A stretch of 64,000 bases of DNA from Clarireedia homoeocarpa. Its lineage: Eukaryota; Ascomycota; Leotiomycetes; Helotiales; Rutstroemiaceae. The notes beneath the pieces were generated by a model that saw nothing but the letters and a program-made list of their open reading frames with translations, did no database searches and was not told the origin of the DNA. The stretch is taken from contig LNKV01000052.1 in the NCBI GenBank assembly GCA_001465935.1, positions 174,685 through 238,684 on the forward strand, in the 5' to 3' direction. Positions within the stretch are counted from its first letter, which is position 1. Every line of letters begins with the position of its first letter. Below, piece after piece: positions 1 through 10,243 of the stretch. The position numbers were made by a program, and so were the translations under genes.

Positions 1-1
1 T

Positions 2-217
2 GCGCAAAGCGTGCCCCCTCGCAGCATTCCACATTCCAGGGTACAGCCAGCAAGATTGCGGGCTAAGGGAAAGCGTGTTCGTTGGGAACCAGAAGAACAC
101 GAGACGATAGTGAGAATGAAGAAGGACGGCTGTTCCTGGGAGGAGATCCACGACGCTCTCCCGCACCGAACACAAGCAGCTATTCAGGTGCAGTATTCTA
201 CGAAACTCAAGAAGTAG
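2..217 (+). CDS. SANT/Myb-like protein, C-terminal end only (5' part outside the window)
   Basis: The frame is open from the window edge to a TAA at 215-217. The last about 60 residues form a SANT/Myb-like DNA-binding domain (RVRWEPEEHETIVRMKKDG, then GCSWEEIHDALPHRT). It is nearly identical to the C-terminus of the complete paralogue at 49822-51413 on the other strand, which also has the preceding VAQ..PPR..H segment. The first in-frame ATG at 11 is therefore internal, not the start. The likely role is a nuclear DNA-binding protein of a large lineage-specific fungal family; the target is unknown. Confidence 0.75.
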   Translation, partial: AQSVPPRSIPHSRVQPARLRAKGKRVRWEPEEHETIVRMKKDGCSWEEIHDALPHRTQAAIQVQYSTKLKK

Positions 218-706
218 CTATCTCTTACACTATATTTCTTCATTTAAGAATACATTTTGTTAAAACGATAACTACATAACTGGACTTCACGATCGGTAGG
301 ATCAGAAGAAGGGCCTTTGGTAAGGATTTGCAGAAGTCGAATTCCCACCTATACATAGTGCCGGCTACGAATCTGAATTGATCGTCAGATCATTATTCTT
401 CCTCGAAAATTTCTCACCCCCGGCGAAGCAGAACATGGGCAATCCTCTAGTACACCTTTCTACCTCCGTTCCCCTTCGATAACTCTCTATCATAACAAGA
501 GTCGCTCCCATATATCGGTATCCACTACAGGACCACCTGTGGGATAAGCTGCCCCGGTCGAAATAACCTTCTACTTCTGAGGCTGGCAGAGGCGTACGTT
601 CCTAGGCTGGCTGGCAGTAGGCATCATAGGGGTTATGCAGCGGGTCAGGTGTGGGCTGGATGTGGCAGAAGATTGGATAATGAGATGAAGTATTAATCGT
701 AGGGAA
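218..706. other. Intergenic, nothing recognised
   Basis: No convincing ORF, RNA gene or repeat was seen between the SANT gene end and the transposase remnant. Confidence 0.5.
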
Positions 707-1240
707 GAAGTCTGAAGGTGCTATAGATACTGAGATTGCGGATGCCCTCAATCTTGATCGCGGCTCAGTACGATACACTGTGAAGCAGATACTATTACGG
801 CCGACAGGAGAGGATATACTACGAGCTATGCGAAAGAAATCATATACCGAACGAGATGAACGAATCCTACTACGTTATATACGACTATGGCCAAAGGCAA
901 CCTATAAACAGGCTATCGACGCGTGTGGATTGAGTTGTAAGCCTACTACAGTTAAGAAGATTTTGAAGAAGTATGGAATCTCTAATTGGCGGGCTAAGAA
1001 GCGGCCAGAGCTCACAGAGGAGCATGCACTTAAACAGCTTGCATGGTGCTTAGCATGGAGGGATTGGCAGTGGAGGAATGGGGCTTGATTATATGGAGTG
1101 ACGAGTGTTCAGTAGAGCGGGGGCAGGGTAAAAGGACAGATTAGGTCTTCCGTACGCCGGCAGATAAGTGGAAGAAGGAGCTACTACGACCTCTCGTGAT
1201 CGTATACGTCCGTACGCTATATAGATGTGGTGGGCAACAA
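707..1240 (+). pseudogene. Decayed Tc1/mariner-type transposase
   Basis: An open stretch from about 707 to 1088 encodes two helix-turn-helix regions typical of Tc1/Tc3 transposases, including an IADALNLDRGSVRYT helix and a second HTH with KATYKQAIDACGLS. Coding then continues in another frame as EEWGLIIWSDECSVERG, which is the first DDE aspartate region, followed by an in-frame TAG near 1143 and VFRTPADKWKKE. Similarity stops by about 1240, so the second half of the DDE core is missing. At least one frameshift, one stop and a 3' truncation make it non-functional. No terminal inverted repeats were found. Confidence 0.75.
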
Positions 1241-1559
1241 TGTATCTGTCTCACTATTATGCTGTGGATCTTGTGGCTAGTGCTTTCCTTGCCGCGATTG
1301 CTTTCTATATCTCCAAAACCAACTTCCTACCGAGAATTCAGGACGATAAGACTTTCCACTAGGATTACGATTACATCGAGAGAAGTGATGCTCTAACCGG
1401 AATCCACGAATACGACCTCGTAGTCCTTGACCACGAGTTCCGTCATAACAGCAGTGACGAGTGGACGATCGGGTCTTCGTCGTCGATTTCTTCTGGAGCC
1501 AGAAGTCCCGTGGATGAGAGCCAATCCGCGTAGGAGGGCGACACCTTGGCATCTCAAGC

Positions 1560-1868
1560 TTCAGACAGTTGTGTGCTATTAAAGCTGGCAATGTTGAAAT
1601 TACAAGATTGCTTATTTCCGAGGGAGCTTTTGTAAATACAGTCTGGAAACACGGTCCAACAGCACTTCAAGCTGCTTTGAAAGGAGGCAACGTAGAAATA
1701 GTCAGGCTGCTGCTGGATACCGGGGCTGACGTTAACCTTTCTGGCAATTATGGAACCCGCTATGATGGATGCCCGTTGTCCTACGCTATGATTAGTGGAG
1801 TGAAAACTCTCGTCGAAATGCTCATTTGCGTCGACGAGGTTAGGTACGCCGGCGAGGTACTGATATAG
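1560..1868 (+). pseudogene. Ankyrin-repeat fragment
   Basis: About 100 residues contain two to three ankyrin repeats (AIKAGNVEITRLLISEGAFVN; ALKGGNVEIVRLLLDTGADVN). No start is supported and the sequence upstream (1240-1560) has several stops. It looks like a scrap of a larger ankyrin protein. The repeats themselves are well preserved, so the decay may be recent. Confidence 0.55.
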
Positions 1869-2416
1869 CTTATTTGAAACCCTCTTCCGATAGAGCTATC
1901 GTAAAGGTAAAATTTGATGGGATTCTGATAGGCCTATGGGATATACGAGGGGGCTATACAGCTCCGATAGACCTACCGGAAATGTAGGCTATTCGGAGGT
2001 GCCAGATCAATCAGTATATTACTCGGCTTGATATCTCCCTATATCAGGCATGTAGTATATAGCTCCCCAATAAGATCTTCAAGCTCAATACCTCAACGGC
2101 GCCTGTTCTCATCCAAGCAGTCAGACCAGGGTACTTTCTCTTCGGGTGTGCCCTTATTCTCACCTAAACAAGTAGCTCTTCCTACGTAGCACGGTACTTA
2201 TATAAGGAAGAACATTTCATTGACTTCAGCCGAAGTTTATAACTCAGTTACTATCGCTATCTAACCAATCTTTAATCTACAAGAGATAGTAAGAGTATTT
2301 ATCCAGTAAATAGCTATGTATTATCAATTTCATTTTTCGAATATCCATATCTGGGAAAGAACTGGAAGAGGCTTCTTCATTAAGTCCATTCTTGATATCT
2401 ATGAGAACTTAACTTT
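1869..2416. other. Intergenic, 3' flank of chitinase copy A
   Basis: No ORF or repeat unit is supported. Similarity to the other duplicated copy stops at the chitinase stop codon, so this stretch is outside the inverted repeat. Confidence 0.5.
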
Positions 2417-4394
2417 CTAGAAGCTAGCTGGTATCTGTATTCCGTTGCTAAATGGTACATTGGTGAAGCCACTGGGTATAGCCGTCGCTGTTCCGCAATG
2501 GAAGGAGGTTGTTGTTGATTTATCATTGGAAGAGACATATACCACAATCCCGACATATGTATGCCCACAAATACACAAAGGTACATCCGAAATAGTAGCA
2601 AAAACGCAGCATCCTGAATCAGCGGTCGACGATACGCAGGGTGCTGTTGTTACCGGTGTTGGAGATACTGTTGTCCATATCGTAAGGGTCGACACCCAAT
2701 ATAAAGGGCTAGTAGGTAATATTGTTGTCGTCTTCAGGCTAGCTGAACTTTCTCTTTCGGATGTTGTAATAGATAATATGGTTTTGTCCGGTATTTGGGT
2801 TGAAGAACATAGACTACTTAGTTCGGACTCTATTGAGTTTGAGGAGACTAAAGGGCTACTTCTACTGTCGGACAGAATAGTCGAAGGATTCAATGAGCTG
2901 GACGACGTAGATAGACTCATTAAACTGGAACCGGTTTTCGTTGGGTTCGAAGATGCTATGCCACTACTTACGCTGTAGATCGGAAGGATCGAAGGGCTAC
3001 TTGACGAGGTGGGGTCTACTGGATTCCATGATATTGTTTGAGATCGTGGAAGAGTAGAAATCCCAGGCATGCCGCTCCTAAGATTGGTATAGGAGGCGTT
3101 TGGATATGAAAGTTGATTTGTCACGTTTTCGATATTGTCGCCAAGAACATTGAAAAAACTTCCAATAAGACTTCGCGACCCTTGTGTATCAGCACTGCTC
3201 TCCCACCACATCGCCCCGCCGAGGTTCATAGTCCGTATCCAGAGCGATTTCTGGTTTACGACTGCAGGGTTATCGTAACTAATGAGCTCTCGGTTTGTTC
3301 CATCCCAACTGTAACTAGCACCGATATCATTATCATATATTTCTACAGCTCCCTCTAAAGGCAATGTCTTGTAGTCGTAAACTCCTGCTGACCATGTACC
3401 CTGACCAACTCCATTGAATGGTTCTCCTAAGCCATTCGTATTCTTGAATGACCGTCCATAGATAGGTATTCCCAAGACGATCTTATCTGATGCTATCCCT
3501 TGAGCAGTATAGTATGTTACAGATGATGCAGTATCGAAAGGGGTAGAGCTGTTACCGGCTGGGGACAAATTCGCTTGGTGTGCTGTAGCGGTACTCCATG
3601 GTCCGGAGTAATCATAAGCCATAAGGTTCCAAAAGTCTATGTATCGGTCCATGTCTGAGAGCTTCCAGATTTTGTATATACTCGGACCAGCCGATGCTGC
3701 AACAGTAAGCAAGAAATGGTACGGTGGAACCAAAGAGTCGCCGTACTGGTCGAGAGCATCCCTAATTTCTTGAAGTAAAAGCACATAATTAGTTGCATCT
3801 TCTTCGTTTTCTGGATACTCCCAATCAATATCAAGACCATCAAGGCCAAGATTCTGGATTAAGGAAACAGCTGATAATGCAAAAGTTTGTCGACCAGATA
3901 TAGTAGAGACACTTCCAGCGAAATTAGTAGAGTAGGTCGAGCCTCCTATCGACAACAATACTTTGAGGTTTCGATTCTGCTTTTTGAGGATATATAGCTG
4001 CTGGAAACAACCGTACAAATTTTGATCAGAGCTTGTTGAAATATTGCTCACAAAACGTCCACTGATATCTGCATAGTCGTCGGATAGAAATCTGGCAATC
4101 TGGTGAGAAATGCTATTCTTCACAAAGGAATAAGAGAACTTACACAGTACCCGACTTAGCATCAATATTTGCAAAAGCATAAAGCACATGTGTAAGATTA
4201 GCAGCAGGTAAGTCTTGAGGGAAAAAATGTCTGCCGTAAATTGCCCTATAGAAAGGTTAGTAGAAATTGAATACTAGATTAAAGAAACTTAACCAATTAA
4301 CAAAGTAGGCGGCATTTCGATATCCCTTAATTGCAGTTCCTAGAACTATAAAGTAACATATAAGATAAATAAATAACAAGTTCTGTAGTTTCAT
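2417..4394 (-). CDS. GH18 chitinase, copy A
   Basis: Predicted secreted endochitinase of glycoside hydrolase family 18, which cleaves beta-1,4-GlcNAc chains. Exons run 4394-4294, 4245-4144 and 4091-2417 (introns 48 and 52 bp), giving 625 residues. A short hydrophobic signal peptide is followed by YFVNW and LPAANLTHVLYAFANI. The catalytic DGLDIDWE motif (D152 to E159) is intact and the barrel ends near MNLGGAMWWE. A long Ser/Thr-rich linker leads to a Cys-containing tail. Unlike copy B, the conserved SIGGW motif reads SIGGS, so the barrel-strand Trp is lost. There is no LysM or CBM that would suggest a killer-toxin chitinase. It lies downstream of, and on the same strand as, the DUF3723 gene. 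Confidence 0.9.
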
Positions 4395-4559
4395 ATTTGA
4401 TATTTTGTATATCTTAGAAGAAAATTTTATTTAAACAAAGAAAGATAAAATTAAGACTTTATAATACAATTGTACAAAAATAAGAGACAGCATTTTTCTA
4501 TTTTTAGATTTTAAGTAGTATAATTGTTGTACTAGTATTTTGAAGACTATGCACCAAGC

Positions 4560-4745
4560 AAATAAAGGGTACATTCTTTCTTAGCTACTTGTAAATATTA
4601 ATGTAGCTTTCGATTGATAGGTACCTTTTCCTAAGAGTACTTTAGTAACTAGATGTACTTCCAAAAGTTTGAGTAACCTTTCCTTTTGGTACTTTACTTA
4701 GAAGTGTTACCTATATATTTTAGTGTACATTATAGTCTTAGGTAC
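4560..4745. repeat. Single diverged copy of the 140-bp unit that is triplicated in the right arm
   Basis: Read on the minus strand this stretch matches the unit at 36676-37095 (TTTTGGAAGTACATCTA, AAAAGGTACCTAT), but only once. It lies in the 448-bp spacer between the DUF3723 stop and the chitinase start. The rest of the spacer (4395-4842) is AT-rich and without a gene. Confidence 0.75.
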
Positions 4746-4842
4746 TATCTTAAAACGTTGTACCTATCAGTTGATTTCGTATCTATTCTTGAACTAATTT
4801 TGCCTTAAGGTTATGTTATTTGCTATGTGGTATTTCTTCGTA

Positions 4843-7163
4843 TCATATTCTCCTTATAACAGTATGATCTGCTGGGTTTTCCCCCAACTTTCGACGTTTT
4901 TGGCCCCTGGATTCAACTACTATAATAATTTTCTTTTCTATATCAACTAGATGATCATAGCACTCCTCCCATGTCCAATATTTTCCAAACTCATCCATTA
5001 ATGAATAGTTGCTCTCGGCATAATGTTTGGCGGCTCCATTGACCACTTGCTTGGAGAACGACACTCTCGCAAGAATATTCTCTTCCACGTCAATAAAATC
5101 AACCTGCAAGTCTGGATTGACTAAAAGCTGTTCTTGTTCTATTTCTGGAGCCGATTGCATCAGTTGCCCCGGTTCTGTATTGTGTGTTGAACGGTCATCA
5201 TCTATTTGTAGTACCAGTTCTTCTGGTTCGGTGTTGTGAATTGCCTCATCACTCTCTGACCCTATACCTAGCTCATCTAAATTAACCCCATCAGCAATTA
5301 CTGGCATTTTATTAGAACTCATGTCACCTTTATCCTCGTCAGATATATGGATATAACCAAAGAAAGCGAGATATATACAGCGTTTCACAAAGAAAGAGCT
5401 AATATCTACCCCGTCGCTTGCATATTCCCCCAATTGACGATGCATTGTTCTTAAAAATAGATGTACACGATCCTCCGAGGTAGTAACGCAAGCTCGACCA
5501 CATCGCCTAGAAAGTGGCTCCCCAACTCCCACAGAGGTTATACTTGGGGCAATAGTTCTGTTAGTAACTATCGTGGAGCTCGAAAGGTACTCTGTAAAAG
5601 CTTCAATAAGGCTCGTTGGGGGGCTTCCTTGGAATCTAAATATCTCTTTCGGCAGTGTATTCAACATATCATTCAGTAACCTCTCAGTGGGATCTTCTAG
5701 AGCTTCCGGAATATTTAAAGTCCGGAAACCTAATCGACGGCTTAGATTCAAGAGCCTGAAACCTAGAAATCGCTTCGGTGCATTGACAGTTTGGCGGATT
5801 GGATTCATATTCTTCTTTGAAGAAAGGTTCGAGGGATCAGTGAAATATCTCATTGCGCAAAGATATAACTGGCGAATAGCAAGATCAAAAATATAATCAA
5901 ATGATCCAAGTACCGTAGAAAATGATATCTCACTATCTTGAATATCGATAGACTTTCTATCATTGGTAGAAGCCAAGCAAAGAAAACGTAGACTCTCCCT
6001 TAAAGTCCTTTTTTTATCATCGGGCTCTGGGAGAATCGCACGGATAGCTTTAGAAACAGGTTCCAAAAACCTGAGATCCTTGAAAAGAGTAAAGATACTC
6101 GGGATCAAATAATCAAGCTCAAGAACCTTATGTTCAATGTTTCTGCGAACAACTGGGTCAATAGTATGTCTGAAGAGAGCTTTGGTCTTCATTTGCTCTT
6201 TCACAAATCCTGCGTCCAGTCTCGATACTGCTGGTACCCGTAATTCGATCGATTTTACTGTGTCCTCATCTAACTTCTCCATCAAAGTCGCATCGTCGCT
6301 CAAAATCTTGCTCCAAGTTCTTCTAATTACTTCGATATAATGAGAAATTTCCTACATTAATCAGTATTATATTCTATAAGCCTGTTGCTTGGAGTTACCT
6401 CATCACATCGAATAGATAAAAAGATATCCATCGATCCTAAGTGGAATGCGCTCCACAGCCCCCGGAATGGTAGGATAGAATCAAGGGCATGAATAAGCAA
6501 CCGTCTCTTGAGAAGTTTATTAAGGTCTCGATCCTGGTTAGGACTCAATCTAGCTCGCCATCTATCTTCTCCAATTTTATCACCATTGAACTGACAAAGC
6601 CTGATTTGCCGGAAGATTTCGCCACCCGAGTAATTTGTTGAATACGAATAACCTTCTTTCAACACTTGTTGTACTCTCTCATCTAGCGCTACTCGGAGTT
6701 AGTGAAGTCATAGATAAGTGTACTATAGATATATACCAGGGGCAAACAAATCTACTAGCCACCATTGATCGCCAGAAGGAAGATAGCTATTCGCTGCTAA
6801 GATTCGATGTTGTCCGTGGAGGCAATTCAAATTTATATGTAGAGGGATATTATACGAAGTAGGTTGTAGAATTGATTTGGTTTTAAAATCTTCTTCGTTC
6901 AGAGAGAGATATGATAATATTTGCTGATAGTCGATATCAGCCACTATCGCTGGAACACTACAGTCTTTCTCATGCTGGAGACAACCTTCCGCACTGAAAT
7001 CTCGTATTAATGAATCTACTATCTTTTGATCAACAGGGCGAATAGGATCCAGAAATTGTAGTTGTGTAGTTCGAACTTTTGCTGTACCTCTGAAGTGCAC
7101 AGCTTTCTTCTCCGCAAGATCCTTTTCTAGTGATGCTAATAACCGAAGACCAAGTGAATTCAT
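4843..7163 (-). CDS. DUF3723 family protein, copy A
   Basis: Fungal DUF3723 protein of unknown biochemical role. Exons run 7163-6737, 6688-6399 and 6351-4843, giving 741 residues. Family hallmarks are visible in order: HFRGTAKV, GCLQHEKDCSVPAIV, NCLHGQHRILAA, WWLVDLF, the SGGEIFRQIRLCQ/RWRARLS region, LDSILPFRGLWSAFHLGS, and a long helical part. A low-complexity acidic stretch with two NTEP repeats precedes a conserved C-terminal LMDEFGKYWTWEECYDHLVDIEKK block. Compared with copy B, a small indel near the end changes frame and replaces the last about 16 residues. The family is a known recurrent cargo class of Starship elements. It is transcribed divergently from the pseudokinase at 7356. Confidence 0.85.
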
Positions 7164-7355
7164 TTCTAGATATTTGATTGCTGTAAAAGTTGTACCCGAG
7201 AGCTTTAAGATGCTTTTTTACCTCGTATAACTAAAAATAGTATAAAGTATGGCCTACACAATTCTGAGGGCTCTATTTATATGCAAGGTCTTTCTTCATG
7301 ATAAGTATCAATGCTTTTATTCTTTGACTTTAAAGACAAAAATACCAATATCATA
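7164..7355. promoter_or_regulatory. Bidirectional promoter, copy A
   Basis: 192 bp separate the divergent DUF3723 and pseudokinase starts. The corresponding gap in copy B is 196 bp. An AT-rich TATA-like CTATTTATATGC at about 7272-7283 faces the pseudokinase, and the block is strongly conserved between the two arms. Joint control of both genes is inferred from this layout. Confidence 0.55.
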
Positions 7356-8508
7356 ATGGCTTTCGAAGCTACGAAGCGGTTAACTCGATTTCCTGGTGAT
7401 GATGAGCCAATCTATACACCAACAGCATCTCTACTTAGCGATTCGAATAGTGATAAATTAGAGAACGATAGTAAGAGGTATACCCTCTTCCCTGGAACAG
7501 ATTCAGATCTTCCTATACCATTACATTCCACCAGCCAGTTAGTAAGTACCAACAAGAAACCAGCCACGAATCATATCCCACCTCGTTTGCCTCTTGCCAT
7601 TAACAGACCTGATGCTCCTTCGTATCGATCTCTGAACACCGAGATAAACCTGCAACAAAACCCGTATACCAAATACAAGATACTTCGAGGAATTGATCGA
7701 CACAACAGAGTCAAGGTGGCATACACATTGTCATCGCCAACCCGTATAGTGACATTGAAGGAAGTTACTCGTCCTTTACCTTTCAATGAAATTCTAGAGT
7801 GCCATCACCGAAATCTTCTAAAGTTGCTTGAGGTCTATAAGTTCGATGGGAAGACGGTAATTGTCTCAGAGTATGCCCAAGTTTCCCTCAAACAGATAAT
7901 CGCGATACCTATCGATTTGGAAGAAATCCATGTATCCAATATATGTTATCAGGTATAGTTGACCCCCCAGTGTAGCTCATAACTTGGAGCTTATGTTCTA
8001 GATATATACCGGTATGCAGTACCTAGCAACGCATGGTTATTCATTCAATACATTAGATACATCAAACATTATGTTCACATCCGATGGATGTGTAAAAATA
8101 GGCAAGTCATTTCAATCACAACTTGTAGTGATAACAAAGCCAATGAAGTTAGCATGGGTTGGGCATTTTCAAGAGACTGGGTTCACAGTAGCCAGAATTT
8201 TAGGCCTGTTAGCATTGGAAATGATGCAGAAAGGGGTATTAACTGAAGGGCTTGAATCTACCACTAGCGAAATCACTCTACGTACACCTACGTTGTGGTC
8301 CCCAGAAGCATCGAACTTCCTGAAGATCAGTTCCTTTTGCTCTCTAAACGAATTAAAACAAGTATGTGCAATCGTTATATATGTTAAGAAAGAAGTTTTC
8401 CTTAACCCAAAGTTAGAACAAGTTCTTATCTCCGTCAGCCTCCTCGATTCTAACACCGTTTATATGCTATGTTCAGCTAGAAGCAGTGGCACCGCAAATC
8501 AAATATAG
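7356..8508 (+). CDS. Pseudokinase, copy A
   Basis: Protein-kinase fold without catalytic residues. Exon 1 is 7356-7952 and exon 2 begins at 8002 (intron 49 bp). The in-frame ATG at 7356 was preferred over the upstream one at 7311 because the matching upstream extension is absent in copy B. A disordered 100-residue N-terminus precedes the kinase lobe. The beta-3 lysine is kept (IVTLKEV) and HHRNLLKLLEVYKFDG fits the region after helix C. The HRD loop reads FNTLDTSN, so the catalytic Asp is Thr, and the DFG site reads IGK. The second lobe ends around SLNELKQ. An in-frame 51-bp stretch after 8361 (GTATGT..AAAG) may be a further intron, so the C-terminus is uncertain. An intact ORF in two near-identical copies argues against simple decay. 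Confidence 0.75.
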
Positions 8509-8555
8509 ATAGACCAATGAGTAAGTGTGTGTACGATCCTTCGGCGGACCATCGT

Positions 8556-9453
8556 CAATCTGGGCAGGCATATACGACAGCTGTATATATAGTAGCCCAG
8601 CATTTGGTACGAGAAATTTCGCGGATGCTAGTAAACTTCTCGCCTTTACTAGTATGATGACCAAACGGGTCACCTTTCATCGGCAAAAGTCTGCTTGGGA
8701 TTGTTGACGAACTTTGTGTAATCGAGTTTTCACTCTTGATAGAGGACGAGCTGGCAGGCACAGCCGCTTTTCCTCGCTTGCGTAGAGTGTCTGGTGCTTC
8801 ACTATTTTGGTTATGCAGATGCTTGTGCGGTTGCTTCCGGGAAGGGCTATCCGGTACTCCAGTAGTAGCGGTATCCTTATTATCGTTGGAGATTTCGATG
8901 ACAGCACTTTTCAGAATATAAGATGGATCCGTAAGCTCAACCTCTAGCTGATTTTGTATAATAAATTGATAAAAGTCGTTATATAAACTTCTCTACTGAC
9001 TGTAGAAGCTGTGGTCTACAGAGGCCAGTTCGTTATTTATCGACCTTTGGACCTGGCTACTAAACTTAAGTAGCAGCTTTAGAATAATATACTGGACTTC
9101 ATTGCGGGGCAGTAAGGGAAACTTTTCCAGTTTTTTATCAATCATACGTAAACAAGAAATTATTTTTCCTTTGATGCCGGGGATACTGTTTGTATAAGGT
9201 TAATATATATAGTAAAGATTGAGATATACCTGACGAACGAACCTTTTTGAAATTTCTTGTGCAAGTTGACAAGACAGAAATTCTTGTATGACTGCTGTAC
9301 TATATCTGGAACGGAATTTCTTCTATCGTCTGCTCCAAAGTTCATCGTTGTCAAAGAAGTACTTCTCTTCCTTCTGGGCCTGGTTATGATAAGACCCTGA
9401 AGACAAGTCGTATCTGAAATTAGGACCTGGCTGTTTGGTAGCGAAGTAGCCAA
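8556..9453 (-). pseudogene. Dynamin-like GTPase, C-terminal remnant
   Basis: Joining 9453-9223 to 9181 downward across a GT..AG intron gives an open frame with the stalk region of fungal dynamin-like proteins: GSFVSIPGIKGKIISCLR, then LEKFPLLPRNEVQYIILK, then IEISNDNKD followed by a Ser/Pro/Lys-rich tail. One in-frame TAG interrupts it near 9000 (after HSFYSQ). The GTPase half is absent. Its last about 60 bp lie within the inverted duplication, so a breakpoint runs through this gene. The family assignment rests on remembered motif patterns and is moderate. Confidence 0.5.
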
Positions 9454-9579
9454 ACCCTATCCAGTGCTCCGTGTTTGTTAAAAATCTACCCACAGAGCTG
9501 CACAGTGCTTAGGGGGGTCTGTGAAACCTGTCACACGTGATATGAAAGGGTGGCACCAGCTAGGGCAACCCGGCGCGTA

Positions 9580-9745
9580 AACAGGTCATCCGTGGGTCAA
9601 CAGGGGGTCATCCGTGGGTCAACAGGGTCAACAGGGGGTCATCCATGGGTCAACAGGGGGTCATCCCTGGGTCAACAGGGGGTCATCCGTGGGTCAACAG
9701 GGTCAACAGGGGTTCATCCGTGGGTCAACAGGGGGTCATCCGTAT
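9580..9745. repeat. Minisatellite, about 22-bp unit
   Basis: Tandem copies of GGGTCATCCGTGGGTCAACAGG with a few short GGTCAACAGG insertions. An ORF runs through it only because the repeat lacks stops. Nothing indicates coding. Confidence 0.9.
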
Positions 9746-10243
9746 GTGGGTTGAAAGTCCAAAAACTCACCCACGCCGCAGCCTATTGCCGTCAATCTTC
9801 GAGAGTTCTTGGTGTATAAGATGACTTATCTGGTGAACAATGATCGTAGCATCTTAGACTGTAGGCGATTTACATTCACAGAGAAACTATAGGTATAATT
9901 AACTCCGGACTTATTGTAGTAAAATACTTTGTTTGGGGAACATCTCCCTTTCTCACATAGACTATCGAATGCTTGACAGTTCTGAAATATAAGCGGATAT
10001 TCCAAACTTTGTACTGGGATCTTTAGTCTTCTTAAATTAATGTCATCAGAGACTGGTTAGAGTAAGGTCATGTATGCTTGGCCAGCCAGATTAGGGGTAT
10101 AAAGCATCGCCTCCACTAGCATTTAACACCCAACTACACCTCCTAAGTCCTGTTCATTGCATTCTAGTGTACCGTTATACAAACCAGAAATCTCGGCTAC
10201 CAACTTATATCAGTTTACCCTCACTCCTGGCCCGCGATAAAAT
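9746..10243. other. Intergenic, 5' region of the EST1-like gene
   Basis: No gene is recognised. The region presumably holds the promoter of the gene starting at 10244. Confidence 0.4.

Larger units (their letters stand above)
2417..8615. repeat. Left arm of a 6 kb inverted duplication
   Basis: This arm carries chitinase, DUF3723 and pseudokinase genes and matches 32793-39246 in opposite orientation, with the same gene order, intron positions and intron lengths. The outer end coincides with the chitinase stop codon. The inner end is near 8615, inside a dynamin-like pseudogene, where the match ends after the shared CGTACCAAATGCTGGG segment. About 24 kb separates the arms. Confidence 0.95.

Noticed and set aside
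2445..2978. 177-aa plus-strand ORF opposite chitinase copy A (similar at 38853-39200 for copy B)
   Set aside because: It mirrors the Ser/Thr-rich linker of a confidently assigned gene.
9550..9819. 89-aa ORF with Gly/Ser/Gln repeats
   Set aside because: Minisatellite translation without conserved flanks.
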